A DNA stretch of 64,000 nucleotides from Microbacterium sp. H1-D42 (lineage in GTDB: Bacteria > Actinomycetota > Actinomycetes > Actinomycetales > Microbacteriaceae). Below are positions 31,302-40,025 of the stretch, one piece after another. Below the pieces are notes generated by a model. It made no database searches. It was given only the letters and a program-made list of their open reading frames with translations, and was not told where the DNA came from. The stretch spans positions 3,286,001 to 3,350,000 of the forward strand of contig NZ_CP093342.1 of the NCBI RefSeq assembly GCF_022637555.1, written 5' to 3'. A program made the translations under genes and the position numbers. How positions within the stretch are numbered: the first letter of the stretch is position 1; every line of letters starts with the position of its first letter.

Positions 31302-31730
31302 TCAGATACCGGCCGGCGGCCAGACGCCGATGATGATGGCCATCACCAGGATCGTGACGAGCTCGTGTGCGATGTTCAGAGTGGTGAGCTTGGTCGAGCG
31401 CCCCTCGAACGCGTCGTGCGTGATGAATCGCGCAGCCGTGAACCCGGCCCACAGCGCAACGGACGTCACGACGGCAGCCCAGAAGTACGAGCCCTCGTAG
31501 AAGTGCCAGGCGATCGATGAGGCACCGGCCAGCACCCACGCGGTGATGAAGCTGACGATGACGGTCGTGATGATCGCGAGCACCGGATTGCCGTTGGGGT
31601 TGTCGATGTCGATGTTCGCGAGCTTCGCCCAGCGCCTGCCGAACACGCCCTTCGCGTACCAGATCGACCCCACCACCATGCTCGACGCCGTGGCGATCAG
31701 CACTGCCCAGTAGTTGATCTCGGGAACCAT
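31302..31730 (-). CDS. DUF1761 family membrane protein
   Basis: A 142-residue protein with four predicted helices (about 8-28, 50-70, 80-100, 112-135). The N-terminal INYWAVLIATASSMVVGSIW and Y-x-K...G-R-x-W pattern match DUF1761. Function unknown. GAGGAGGAG directly precedes the ATG. It converges on purQ with only 23 bases between them. Confidence 0.8.
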   Translation of the reverse strand: MVPEINYWAVLIATASSMVVGSIWYAKGVFGRRWAKLANIDIDNPNGNPVLAIITTVIVSFITAWVLAGASSIAWHFYEGSYFWAAVVTSVALWAGFTAARFITHDAFEGRSTKLTTLNIAHELVTILVMAIIIGVWPPAGI

Positions 31731-31799
31731 GTCTCCTCCTCATCGCGGATGCCGCCAGGATACTCCCGGGTGGCGCCACCGCCAGGCAGGCTCGAGGCG

Positions 31800-31805
31800 C
31801 AGAAT
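31800..31805 (+). promoter_or_regulatory. -10 box of the 160-residue hypothetical gene
   Basis: CAGAAT ends 6 bases before ATG 31812. Confidence 0.35.
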
Positions 31806-31811
31806 GTACGC

Positions 31812-32294
31812 ATGAGCCGGCCGCCCGAAGACGATGAGCACGTGCTCGGCCCCGGCCTGCTGCCGACGCCGTTCACCGCGGCGCAGATCCGGGCATCCAG
31901 CCGCGACGGCAAGCTGATCCGCCTGCTGGTCGAGTCCGCCGACGGCACCGTCGTCGAGCGCATCAATCGCTTCCGCGACGCGGACGACGAAGGCGCCAAC
32001 TTGGAGCAGTGGCTGTCGGATGCCCCTGACGACGCGACCACGCGACGGGTGACCTGGCTGGAGCTGCAGAGCCACGCCGCCTTCCCCACCGAGCTCACGA
32101 CCGTGTCGACCGAGGTGATCGAGCTGCCGCTCGGGCGGCTCGAATGCGTGCGCTATGACGTGATCGCGACCGATGCCGACCCCGCCGCGACCTTCTGGTT
32201 CGCACTCGCCCATCCGGGAATGCCGGTGCGATATCAGACGGTCACGGCCTCGGGGCGGATCCGCACGACGGTCACCGCGATCACGTCGGACTGA
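31812..32294 (+). CDS. Hypothetical protein, 160 residues
   Basis: Not recognised. It is a soluble protein without signal peptide; its second half has alternating hydrophobic strands (TTVSTEVIELPLGRLECVRY, then ATFWFALAHPGMPVRYQTV), suggesting a small beta-rich fold of the lipocalin or DUF3108 kind. The start is set by CAGAAT 6 bases before the ATG. The neighbouring dehydrogenase starts 21 bases downstream but has its own -10 box. Confidence 0.6.
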   Translation: MSRPPEDDEHVLGPGLLPTPFTAAQIRASSRDGKLIRLLVESADGTVVERINRFRDADDEGANLEQWLSDAPDDATTRRVTWLELQSHAAFPTELTTVSTEVIELPLGRLECVRYDVIATDADPAATFWFALAHPGMPVRYQTVTASGRIRTTVTAITSD

Positions 32295-32303
32295 CCATGC
32301 CGA

Positions 32304-32309
32304 TACAGT
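32304..32309 (+). promoter_or_regulatory. -10 box of the 2-hydroxyacid dehydrogenase gene
   Basis: TACAGT ends 6 bases before the GTG at 32316. Confidence 0.45.
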
Positions 32310-32315
32310 CGAAGA

Positions 32316-33251
32316 GTGAGCCTCCTCGTCACCGTCCCCACCGACCGCCTCGCCCAGAACCTCGAGTCCCTGCCTGACGGCGTCGAGCTGAAGGTCTGGG
32401 ATCTGCAGACGCCGACCCCGGCATCCCGCATCGACATCGTCGTGCCGCCGTACATGGGCAGCAGCCGCTGGCTGTCCTCCCTCGAGGGCATCGAGGTCGG
32501 ACTCGTGCAGGGCCAGGCGATCGGCTACGACGGCGTCGCGCAGCTGCTGCCGCCTGGAATGCCGTACGCCAACGCCGCCAGCGTGCACGAGGCGTCAACG
32601 GCCGAGCTGGCCGTCGGGCTGATGATCGCCGCGCAACGGCAGCTGCCCCGGTTCGTCCGCGCGCAGGAGCAGGGCGAGTGGTCGCCGGTGTTCGCCGACA
32701 GTCTCGCCGACCGTCGGGTGCTGCTGGTCGGCTTCGGCGGGGTCGGCAAGGCCATCGCGCAGCGGCTCGCACCGTTCGAGGTGGAGATGACGGCTGTCGC
32801 GCGCAGCGCGCGCACCGAGCACGTCGATGGTGTCGGAGACCTCGCGGTGCGCGGCATGGATGAGCTCGAGACGCTGCTCTCGGATGCTGAGATCGTCGTC
32901 CTGAGCCTGCCGGCGACCGACGAGACCCACCACCTGTTCGACGCCGAGATGATCGGCCGGATGGCGCAGAGCGCGCTGCTCGTCAACGTCGGCCGCGGGC
33001 CGCTCATCGACTCCGAGGCACTGGTGGCCGCACTGCACGAGGGCCGCATCCGCGCAGCATCCGACGTCTTCGAAGAAGAGCCGCTGCCGGCAGGGCATCC
33101 GCTGTGGAGCGCACCCAACCTGCTGATCAGCCCGCACGTCGGCGGCGCGTCGACGGCGATGAACCCGCGCATCGCGCGGCTCGTCCGCGCACAGATCGAT
33201 CGGATGCTGGCAGGCGAGCCCCCGCTGAACGTGGTCATCCCGGCATCCTGA
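32316..33251 (+). CDS. D-isomer-specific 2-hydroxyacid dehydrogenase
   Basis: A 311-residue NAD(P)-dependent oxidoreductase. The Rossmann motif GFGGVG is at 139-144. The catalytic triad can be placed at Arg227 (NVGRGPLID), Glu253 or Glu254 (DVFEEEPL) and His274 (ISPHVGG). These enzymes reduce 2-oxoacids such as glyoxylate, hydroxypyruvate or phenylpyruvate; the substrate here is unknown. It is a single-gene unit with a leaderless-type promoter; an 81-nt palindromic repeat element follows it. Confidence 0.9.
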   Translation: MSLLVTVPTDRLAQNLESLPDGVELKVWDLQTPTPASRIDIVVPPYMGSSRWLSSLEGIEVGLVQGQAIGYDGVAQLLPPGMPYANAASVHEASTAELAVGLMIAAQRQLPRFVRAQEQGEWSPVFADSLADRRVLLVGFGGVGKAIAQRLAPFEVEMTAVARSARTEHVDGVGDLAVRGMDELETLLSDAEIVVLSLPATDETHHLFDAEMIGRMAQSALLVNVGRGPLIDSEALVAALHEGRIRAASDVFEEEPLPAGHPLWSAPNLLISPHVGGASTAMNPRIARLVRAQIDRMLAGEPPLNVVIPAS

Positions 33252-33265
33252 ACCCCACTCCGGGT

Positions 33266-33346
33266 CACTTCCACAGGACGATCCCACTTTCACAGGACGT
33301 TCTGGCGCTGCGCGTCCTGCAGACTTGCCGTCGTCCTGTAAACGTG
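33266..33346. repeat. 81-nt four-unit palindromic element (CACTTYCACAGGACG type)
   Basis: Direct units CACTTCCACAGGACG (33266) and CACTTTCACAGGACG (33285) are 19 bases apart. The inverted units at 33313 and 33332 (the latter CGTCCTGTAAACGTG) are also 19 bases apart, symmetric about 33306. The layout equals that of the elements at 8955 and 9469, though the sequence family differs. It lies between the dehydrogenase and alpha-glucosidase genes. Confidence 0.7.
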
Positions 33347-33403
33347 AGCGGCGCACGTGTCGCGCACCACTTTCGAACCGATTCGATCCGCACCCTTTCG
33401 CAA

Positions 33404-33419
33404 CTGTAAGCGCTTGCAG
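33404..33419. promoter_or_regulatory. LacI-family operator of the alpha-glucosidase gene
   Basis: CTGTAAGCGCTTGCAG is a near-perfect palindrome with the AAGCGCTT core typical of MalR-like LacI operators. It abuts the -10 box, so binding would block transcription. The LacI gene at 35129 is the likely regulator. Confidence 0.78.
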
Positions 33420-33425
33420 TACCCT
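33420..33425 (+). promoter_or_regulatory. -10 box of the alpha-glucosidase gene
   Basis: TACCCT ends 6 bases before ATG 33432. Confidence 0.5.
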
Positions 33426-33431
33426 GGTCGC

Positions 33432-35102
33432 ATGGCACAGCACGAGCAGGTCGAACAGTCCGCAGCCCCCGGGTCCGAATGGTGGCGCACCGCCGTCATC
33501 TACCAGATCTACCCTCGGTCGTTCGCGGATGCCTCCGGCGACGGCATCGGCGACCTGCCCGGCATCACGAGCCGTCTCGACGACCTGCGCTCGCTCGGCG
33601 TCGACGCGATCTGGCTGAGCCCGTTCATGACCAGCCCGCAGAAGGACGCCGGCTACGACGTCACCGACTACCGCGACGTCGACCCGCTGTTCGGCACTCT
33701 CGCCGACTTCGACACAATGCTGAACGAGGCGCACACCCGCGGCATCCGCGTCATCGTCGATCTCGTCCCCAACCACTCCAGCGATCAGCACGTCTGGTTC
33801 CAGCAGGCGCTGAAGGCGGCGCCCGGCAGCCCCGAGCGCGCCCGCTACATCTTCCGCGACGGCCGCGGCGAGAACGGCGAACTGCCCCCGAACAACTGGG
33901 AGAGCGTGTTCGGCGGCGGCCAGTGGGAGCGCGTCACCGAGGCCGACGGCACCCCCGGCCAGTGGTACCTCCACATCTTCGACGCGACCCAGCCCGACTT
34001 CGACTGGACCAACGAAGAGGTGCGCGAGGAGTTCCGCGGCATCCTGCGGTTCTGGCTCGACCGCGGTGTCGACGGCTTCCGCGTGGACGTCGCCCACGGC
34101 ATGATCAAGGCCGACGGGCTGCCCGACTACACCCCCGCAGCCGACGCCGACTCGATGGGCGGCGGCGAGGAGAACGTGCCGTACTGGGGCCAGGACGGCG
34201 TGCACGACATCTACCGCGACTGGCACAAGGTGCTGGCCGAGTACGACGGCGAGCGCGCGCTGTGCGGCGAGGCGTGGCTGCCGACCCTCGAGAAGACTGC
34301 CCTGTGGGTGCGCCCCGGCGAGATGCACCAGACCTTCAACTTCCCGTACCTGATGACGCCGTGGGATGCCGCGGCGCTGCGCGCCGTCATCCACGACTCG
34401 CTCGACGCCTTCGGCTCCGTGGGCGCACCGAGCACCTGGGTGCTCTCGAACCACGACGTCATCCGGCACGCGTCGCGTCTGGCTCTGACCGCCGACAGCC
34501 CCCAGGGCGACGGCATCGGCCCGAAGTCGAAGGGCAAGCCCGACCAGGCGATCGGCCTGTCGCGCGGCCGCGCCGCGACGACGCTGATGCTCGCGCTGCC
34601 CGGCTCGTCGTACATCTACCAGGGCGAGGAGCTCGGCTTGCCAGAGGCGATGGACATCCCCGACGAGTTCCGTCAGGACCCGACGTGGTTCCGCACCGAA
34701 GGCGAGCGGTACGGCCGCGACGGATGCCGCGTGCCGCTGCCGTGGAACGCGGATGCCCCGGCCTTCGGTTTCAACGACACCGGAGCGTCCTGGCTGCCGC
34801 AGCCGGCGTCCTGGGCGGAGTTCGCCCGCGATGCCGAAGAGGGTGACGCCGACTCGACGCTGAACCTGTACAAGTCGCTGCTCGCGGAGCGCCGCGAGCG
34901 CGCGCTCGGCTCCGGCACGCTGGTGTGGGAGGACGCCGGGTCGGATGCTGTGGCGTTCCACCGCGGTGACCTGCACGTCGTGGCGAACCTCGGCACCGAG
35001 CCGATCGAGCTCGGCGCGGATGTGTCGTTCGTGATCCAGAGTCAGCCGTTCCCCGGAACGGCCCTCCCCCCGAACACCGCCGCCTGGTTCACCCGCCCGT
35101 AA
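33432..35102 (+). CDS. GH13 alpha-glucosidase (oligo-1,6-glucosidase type)
   Basis: A 556-residue cytoplasmic GH13 enzyme. The four conserved regions are DLVPNHSS (about 110-117), GFRVDVAH with nucleophile Asp219, LCGEAWLP with acid/base Glu280, and VLSNHDVIRH with Asp342. The start WWRTAVIYQIYPRSFADASG is typical of alpha-glucosidase/oligo-1,6-glucosidase and trehalose-6-phosphate hydrolase groups; exact linkage specificity cannot be read. It forms an operon with the LacI gene 26 bases downstream and carries that family's operator at its promoter. Confidence 0.92.
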   Translation: MAQHEQVEQSAAPGSEWWRTAVIYQIYPRSFADASGDGIGDLPGITSRLDDLRSLGVDAIWLSPFMTSPQKDAGYDVTDYRDVDPLFGTLADFDTMLNEAHTRGIRVIVDLVPNHSSDQHVWFQQALKAAPGSPERARYIFRDGRGENGELPPNNWESVFGGGQWERVTEADGTPGQWYLHIFDATQPDFDWTNEEVREEFRGILRFWLDRGVDGFRVDVAHGMIKADGLPDYTPAADADSMGGGEENVPYWGQDGVHDIYRDWHKVLAEYDGERALCGEAWLPTLEKTALWVRPGEMHQTFNFPYLMTPWDAAALRAVIHDSLDAFGSVGAPSTWVLSNHDVIRHASRLALTADSPQGDGIGPKSKGKPDQAIGLSRGRAATTLMLALPGSSYIYQGEELGLPEAMDIPDEFRQDPTWFRTEGERYGRDGCRVPLPWNADAPAFGFNDTGASWLPQPASWAEFARDAEEGDADSTLNLYKSLLAERRERALGSGTLVWEDAGSDAVAFHRGDLHVVANLGTEPIELGADVSFVIQSQPFPGTALPPNTAAWFTRP

Positions 35103-35128
35103 CTCCCACCAGACAGAGAGCGTGTGAC

Positions 35129-36133
35129 GTGACGAGCATTGACGAGGTGGCGAAGCTCGCCGGCGTCTCGACGGCCACCGTGTCGCGGGCGCTCAGCGGC
35201 CGCGGGCACGTGTCGGCTGCGGCCCGCGAGCGCGTGCAGGCGGCCGCCGACAGCCTGGGCTACGTCGTCTCGTCGCGGGCGTCGAGCCTGGCGTCGGGGC
35301 GCACGCAGAACATCGGCGTGATCGTGCCGTACCTCGACCGCTGGTTCTTCAGCACCGTGCTCTCCGGTGCGACGAGTGCGCTCATGCGCGCCGGCTACGA
35401 CGTCACGCTGTACAACATCACCGCCGACGCCGACGTGCGCCACGAGGTGTTCTCCACCTTCCTGCGCAGGCAGAGGGTGGACGCTGTCATCGCCGTCTCC
35501 ATCGAACTCGACGACGACGAGACCGGCCGACTGCTGGACCTCGGCTTGCCGGTGATCGCGATCGGCGGCCCGAACCCGCGTCTGCGGACGCTGACCGTCG
35601 ACGACACGGCCGTGGCGCGCCTCGCCACCGACCATCTCATCAGCCTCGGACACCGCGACATCGCCCACATCGGCGCGAACCCGGAGTTCGACATCGACTT
35701 CCACATTCCGACCAGACGTCGCCTCGGCTTCGAGCAGGCGCTGGCGGATGCGGGGATCACCCCCAAACCCGCATTCCTGGAACCCGCGGACTTCACCGTG
35801 GACGGCGGCTTCCGTGCTGCGAAGCAGCTGCTCGGGCGCCCTGGTCCCCGGCCGACGGCCATCTTCGCCGCATCAGACGAGATGGCCATCGGCGCCATCC
35901 TCGCCGCGCGGGACCTCGGGTTCCGCGTGCCGCAGGACCTGTCGATCGTCGGCATCGACGGCCACGAGCTCGGCGAGTTCTTCCAACTCACGACCGTGGA
36001 CCAGTTCCCACTCGGGCAGGGCGAGCGGGCCGCCGCCGCCGTGCTCGCGCAGCTCGAGGGCGAACCGCAGTCCGCCGTCGGAGGCGAGCTGCCCTTCGAT
36101 CTGATCGTCCGCGGCACGACCGCCCGCGCCTAG
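35129..36133 (+). CDS. LacI family regulator of the alpha-glucosidase locus (MalR-like)
   Basis: A 334-residue LacI regulator with helix-turn-helix at about 3-55 (SIDEVAKLAGVSTATVSRAL, then SSRASSLASGRTQNIGV) and an effector domain containing AASDEMAIGAI and IVGIDGHELGEFFQL, which resembles maltose/alpha-glucoside regulators. GTG 35129 is 26 bases after the alpha-glucosidase stop, so the two are co-transcribed and the operator at 33404 would make the circuit self-limiting. The inducer is probably an alpha-glucoside. Confidence 0.88.
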   Translation: MTSIDEVAKLAGVSTATVSRALSGRGHVSAAARERVQAAADSLGYVVSSRASSLASGRTQNIGVIVPYLDRWFFSTVLSGATSALMRAGYDVTLYNITADADVRHEVFSTFLRRQRVDAVIAVSIELDDDETGRLLDLGLPVIAIGGPNPRLRTLTVDDTAVARLATDHLISLGHRDIAHIGANPEFDIDFHIPTRRRLGFEQALADAGITPKPAFLEPADFTVDGGFRAAKQLLGRPGPRPTAIFAASDEMAIGAILAARDLGFRVPQDLSIVGIDGHELGEFFQLTTVDQFPLGQGERAAAAVLAQLEGEPQSAVGGELPFDLIVRGTTARA

Positions 36134-36144
36134 CATCCGTCCCT

Positions 36145-36181
36145 CCACGGCCACGTGCCAGCGCGTCCCACGGCCACGTGC
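36145..36181. promoter_or_regulatory. Direct repeat of CCACGGCCACGTGC ahead of the Dcu-type gene
   Basis: Two identical 14-base copies start at 36145 and 36168 (23-base period). They end 11 bases before a TAGGCT box (36192-36197), so they cover the -35 region and could bind an activator or repressor. Confidence 0.5.
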
Positions 36182-36228
36182 GGCGCACTGCTAGGCTGAC
36201 GCCGAAATCGCGCGAACCGCGCGAAACC

Positions 36229-36237
36229 GGGGGGGGG
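36229..36237 (+). repeat. Run of nine G immediately before the Dcu-type start
   Basis: Nine consecutive G lie 7 bases before ATG 36245 and form the ribosome binding site. Slippage in this run would change spacing and could vary translation. Confidence 0.7.
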
Positions 36238-36244
36238 ATTCGCG

Positions 36245-37588
36245 ATGGAAGCCGTTCTGTTCACCGCCCAGCTGCTGGTCGTTCTGGGATGCATCGTGAT
36301 GGGCACCCGCTCCAGCGGCGTGGCTCTTGGCCTCTGGGGCGGCGCTGGTGTCGCCATCCTCGTGTTCGGGTTCCGTCTGGTGCCTGGTGCTCCGCCGGTC
36401 GATGCGTTGCTGATCGTGCTCGCCGTCGTGGTCGCCGCGTCCATGATGCAGGTCGCCGGCGGCATCGACTGGATGGTCTCCGTCGCTGCGAAGCTCATCG
36501 CCCGCAACCCGAAGCAGATCACGCTGGTCGCGCCCCTGGTGTCGTTCCTCTTCTCGGTCGGCGCCGGCACCTCGAACATCCTCTACCCGCTGCTGCCGGT
36601 GATCCAGGACCTCGCGTACCGCAACGGCATCCGCCCGTCCCGCCCGCTCTCGCTCTCGGTCGTGGCGACCGGCGTCGCCCTCGCCTGCAGTCCCGTCTCG
36701 GCGGCGATGGCCGCGATGGTGACGCTCACCGACACCGCCCCGTGGAACTTCGAGCTCATCGACATCCTCAAGGTGACGATCCCAGCGGCCATCGTCGGAA
36801 TCGTGCTCTCGTCGCTGGTTGTGAACCGGCTCGGCAAGGAGCTCGCTGACGACCCCGATGTTCAGGCGAAGATCGCGGCCGGCACTCTCGCACCGCCGCA
36901 GAAGGGCGCCGCCGCGATCAAGGCCGAGGTGACCGTGACGACTGCCGGACGCAACGCGGCCATCATCTTCTTCGTCGGGGTCATCGTGATCGTCATCTTC
37001 GGCCTGTTCAAGTCGATCCGTCCGCTGGACGCCGACGGCGCTCCGGTCGGCATGACCCCGATCATCGAGATCGTGATGTTCCTCACCGGAACCGTGATCC
37101 TGCTGGTGTCGCGGCCCAAGGTGTCGGAGGTTCCCACCACGTCGGTGTTCCGGGCGGGCATGGTCTCCGCCATCGCCCTGTTCGGTCTGGCCTGGCTCAC
37201 CGACACCTTCCTGTCGGCCCACTCTGAGGTCATCGCCGAGACCATCGGCGCCCTGGTCTCCGCCGCCCCCTGGGTGTTCGCGCTCGGTGTCTTCCTGGTC
37301 TGCGTCCTGACCACGAGTCAGTCCACCGCGACGCGCACGATCGTCCCGATCGGCCTCGCCGCCGGCATCCCGCTGGGGCTGCTGTCTGGCATGTGGGCAG
37401 GAGCCTTCGCTGGCATCTACGTGCTGCCGACCAACGGCTCGCAGATCGCCGCGGCCAACTTCGACACCTCAGGCACGACGAAGCTCGGCACCAAGCTCGT
37501 CGACCACTCGTTCTTCCTGCCGTCGCTGATCCTCGCCGCGACGACGATCGCGGCGGGTTCCGTGTTCGGGCTGATCTGGGGCGGCTGA
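36245..37588 (+). CDS. DcuA/DcuB-type C4-dicarboxylate carrier
   Basis: A 447-residue carrier with about 11-12 helices. It starts VLFTAQLLVVLGCIVMGTRS, and the block PLVSFLFSVGAGTSNILYPL together with SPVSAAMAAMVTL matches the Dcu family of anaerobic C4-dicarboxylate (fumarate/succinate/aspartate) exchangers. The genome context is that of an aerobe, so aspartate or malate uptake is a reasonable alternative role. The leader is about 45 bases after a TAGGCT box and holds a G9 ribosome binding site. It converges on the N-formylglutamate amidohydrolase gene. Confidence 0.87.
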   Translation: MEAVLFTAQLLVVLGCIVMGTRSSGVALGLWGGAGVAILVFGFRLVPGAPPVDALLIVLAVVVAASMMQVAGGIDWMVSVAAKLIARNPKQITLVAPLVSFLFSVGAGTSNILYPLLPVIQDLAYRNGIRPSRPLSLSVVATGVALACSPVSAAMAAMVTLTDTAPWNFELIDILKVTIPAAIVGIVLSSLVVNRLGKELADDPDVQAKIAAGTLAPPQKGAAAIKAEVTVTTAGRNAAIIFFVGVIVIVIFGLFKSIRPLDADGAPVGMTPIIEIVMFLTGTVILLVSRPKVSEVPTTSVFRAGMVSAIALFGLAWLTDTFLSAHSEVIAETIGALVSAAPWVFALGVFLVCVLTTSQSTATRTIVPIGLAAGIPLGLLSGMWAGAFAGIYVLPTNGSQIAAANFDTSGTTKLGTKLVDHSFFLPSLILAATTIAAGSVFGLIWGG

Positions 37589-37615
37589 CCCCCGCCGCTG
37601 TGCGGTGCTCGCCGG

Positions 37616-38704
37616 TCAGAGGGCGCGGTACAGATCCCACGCGCGTCGACACGACTGCGCGACAGCATCCACGTGCGCGTCGTCTTCGACGATCCAGTCG
37701 GTGCCGGGCCGATGCAGCTCGGCGACGGCCACATCGCCGAGCAGGTACTCGCGCAGGAACTCCGCCTGCACGGCGTCGAGTGCGAGTCCAGCCGCGTCAG
37801 CCTCTCTGCGGATGCTGCGGAATCGCGATCCGGCGGCGAGGATCTCCTGACTGCCGAGGTAGGGCTGGTTCAGTGCCACATCGCTCGGGTCCGCGACCCC
37901 GAAGCCGTCACGGTGCGCTTCGGCGAGCGCGCGCAGCCGCGCCGGATTCATCGTCGGCGGATCCTCCGCCGTGCGCTCCTCGCCGTGGGCGTCGCCGCGG
38001 TTCGAGAGCGCGACCACCTGCGGCAGTCGATCCTTCGGCTCACGCGCGACGTTGACGGCGCCGTCTCGCGTGGTGGTGGTGTTCATGGTGTCGTGGAAGG
38101 AGAGACGGGTGAAGCGCCCTCCTTCTGCGAGACCGCGAGTGATGAACCGCTCGGTGAGGTCGTCTCTGATCCGCTCGTACACGCCGAGACCGCGCTCGGC
38201 CACCTCGACGAACGTGTCGACAAGGCGGTGCAGTTCGCCTTCGCTCTTCGGCACCTCGAGGATCGGGAAGAACGAGAACGTGACAGGTCGGATCGCGTCG
38301 ACCCCGGTCAGGTCGACGCGCTGCCAGGGGCCGGCCTTCGCGGTGCGCGCGATGGCCTCGGAGAGGTCGGCGGCCACGTCGCGCGGTTTCGCACGGTTGG
38401 GGTCCCTGACCAGCCGGGGGTGCGGGTTGAGCACCGCAACCACACGCGGGTCCTGTGACGCCCAGCGCCGCACGATCGCGTCTGTCGCGACGTCGGTGAA
38501 GTCGTACTGCAGCCGCCTGGTCAGTGCGGGAGAGAGGAACTCGGCGAGCTCCTCTGGGATCGCAGCGCCCGCGTGGGGGCAGCTGATCAGGATGTCCGCG
38601 TCGCGGATGGCGTCATCGAGCGTGCGATTCTCACGGTCGGCGTAGACGACGATGTCGTCCTCGGTGAAGGTGTGTCCGGCGGGGATGAGGTTCAGACTGC
38701 CCAT
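37616..38704 (-). CDS. N-formylglutamate amidohydrolase family protein
   Basis: A 362-residue protein with the family motif ILISCPHAGAAIPEEL at about 38-53, followed by VVAVLNPHPRLVRDPNRAKP and HDTMNTTT. In histidine catabolism HutG-type enzymes release formate from N-formylglutamate; no other hut gene is here, so the true substrate may be another N-acyl amino acid. It is longer than typical HutG. ATG 38704 follows TAGGGT by 6 bases, so it is probably leaderless. The nearby Dcu-type carrier and 5-oxoprolinase suggest a general glutamate-derivative theme, as inference only. Confidence 0.78.
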   Translation of the reverse strand: MGSLNLIPAGHTFTEDDIVVYADRENRTLDDAIRDADILISCPHAGAAIPEELAEFLSPALTRRLQYDFTDVATDAIVRRWASQDPRVVAVLNPHPRLVRDPNRAKPRDVAADLSEAIARTAKAGPWQRVDLTGVDAIRPVTFSFFPILEVPKSEGELHRLVDTFVEVAERGLGVYERIRDDLTERFITRGLAEGGRFTRLSFHDTMNTTTTRDGAVNVAREPKDRLPQVVALSNRGDAHGEERTAEDPPTMNPARLRALAEAHRDGFGVADPSDVALNQPYLGSQEILAAGSRFRSIRREADAAGLALDAVQAEFLREYLLGDVAVAELHRPGTDWIVEDDAHVDAVAQSCRRAWDLYRAL

Positions 38705-38710
38705 GGCGTC

Positions 38711-38716
38711 ACCCTA
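38711..38716 (-). promoter_or_regulatory. -10 box of the N-formylglutamate amidohydrolase gene
   Basis: TAGGGT on the minus strand, 6 bases before the ATG at 38704. Confidence 0.4.
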
Positions 38717-38729
38717 GCCCCGCGGCCGC

Positions 38730-39929
38730 TCAGGCCGCGACAGTCCTGCGACCCCCGGTCGCACGCGAGACGAGCAGGTGCAGGATCATCGTCAGGGCGA
38801 GGACGATGGCGGATGCCGGCACGAGGCGATCTGGGTCGAGGCCGGATGCCAGCAGCGCGCCACCGAGGATTCCGCCGAGCGCCGAGCCCAGCTGCATGCC
38901 GCTGCCGTTCAGGGCGAGCACGAGCGACATCGAGTCGGGGGCGAGGTCGCCGAGACGCGACTGCAGCGCGACACCCGAACCGCCGTTGAAGAAGGCGCAC
39001 GCGAAGAACCAGACGAACGCCGCGATGGCGCCGGTGAGGCCCGGCAGCATGAGTCCGAACGTGCCGAGCACGGCGACTGTGATGAGGATGCTGACGATGA
39101 GCGTGATCACGTGCACCGGGTTGAACCTGTCGGTCGCCCGACCCGAGACGATGTTGCCGATCAGGCTCACGACGCCGTAGCCGAACATCGCCGCGATGAT
39201 CGGCAGCCCTGAGCCGACCCGCGGCCCGAAGATCAGCGTCGCGTACGTGAAGCACAGGTAGCTGGCGCACATGATGCCGGTGGCGACGAGAATCGCTCCG
39301 ATCAATGCCGGCTGGGTGAGCGGCTTCAGTGTCGCGCGCAGCGACAGCGCCGGCAGATGAAGGCGGGGCACGTTCACCAGGATCCCGACGAGGGCGATCG
39401 CCCCGACGCCGGTGACGAGGAACAGCGGAAGCCGCCAGTCATCCTGACCGAGAACGAGCCCGACCGGCACGCCGAGTGCCGTGGCCGCGAGGAACCCGCC
39501 GAGCACGAAGGAGAGCGCACGACCACGACGCTCCGGGGCGGTCTTGGCCAGCACGTATGCACTGACCACGGCGCTGAGCAGCGCCCCGCCGATGGCCGAC
39601 ACGATGCGTCCGGTCATGGCCATGGCGTAGTTCACCGACACGGCGATCACCAGGTTGCCGACGACGAACACGGCCAGCGACACCGAGATGACCAGCTTGC
39701 GCTCCCACTTGCCGGTGAAGGCGCTGAGCACGGGACCGGCGATGGCGGCGGTGAGCGCGAAGACGGCGACCAGTTGGCCTGCGGCCGCGTTCGAGACGTC
39801 GAGGTCCTCCGAGATCTGCGGCAGAAGCCCCGCGAGCACGTACCCGTCGATGCCCATCGAGAACGTCGCCAGGGCCAGCCACAGCAGCGCACCGAATCCG
39901 GCGGGGCGGGCTTCGTCACTCGTCTTCAC
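38730..39929 (-). CDS. MFS transporter, DHA1 (AraJ/PbuE-like) type
   Basis: A 399-residue, 12-helix major facilitator. FSMGIDGYVLAGLLPQISED in helix 1 and GRIVSAIGGALLSAVVSAYV in helix 4 fit the DHA1 group containing arabinose exporters, purine efflux PbuE and drug pumps. The substrate is unknown. GTG 39929 is the best start; the frame is open further upstream through the promoter of the divergent AGCS gene, without homology. It follows, and is separated by 25 bases from, the amidohydrolase gene. Confidence 0.85.
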   Translation of the reverse strand: MKTSDEARPAGFGALLWLALATFSMGIDGYVLAGLLPQISEDLDVSNAAAGQLVAVFALTAAIAGPVLSAFTGKWERKLVISVSLAVFVVGNLVIAVSVNYAMAMTGRIVSAIGGALLSAVVSAYVLAKTAPERRGRALSFVLGGFLAATALGVPVGLVLGQDDWRLPLFLVTGVGAIALVGILVNVPRLHLPALSLRATLKPLTQPALIGAILVATGIMCASYLCFTYATLIFGPRVGSGLPIIAAMFGYGVVSLIGNIVSGRATDRFNPVHVITLIVSILITVAVLGTFGLMLPGLTGAIAAFVWFFACAFFNGGSGVALQSRLGDLAPDSMSLVLALNGSGMQLGSALGGILGGALLASGLDPDRLVPASAIVLALTMILHLLVSRATGGRRTVAA

Positions 39930-40025
39930 CGAACCATCCAACCAGACATCCGAGCGCTTGTCGTTACACGTAGGGATCAGCGCGAATGCGGCCAGGCACT
40001 GTCGCCAGCGCCGCGAGGGCGGCAA

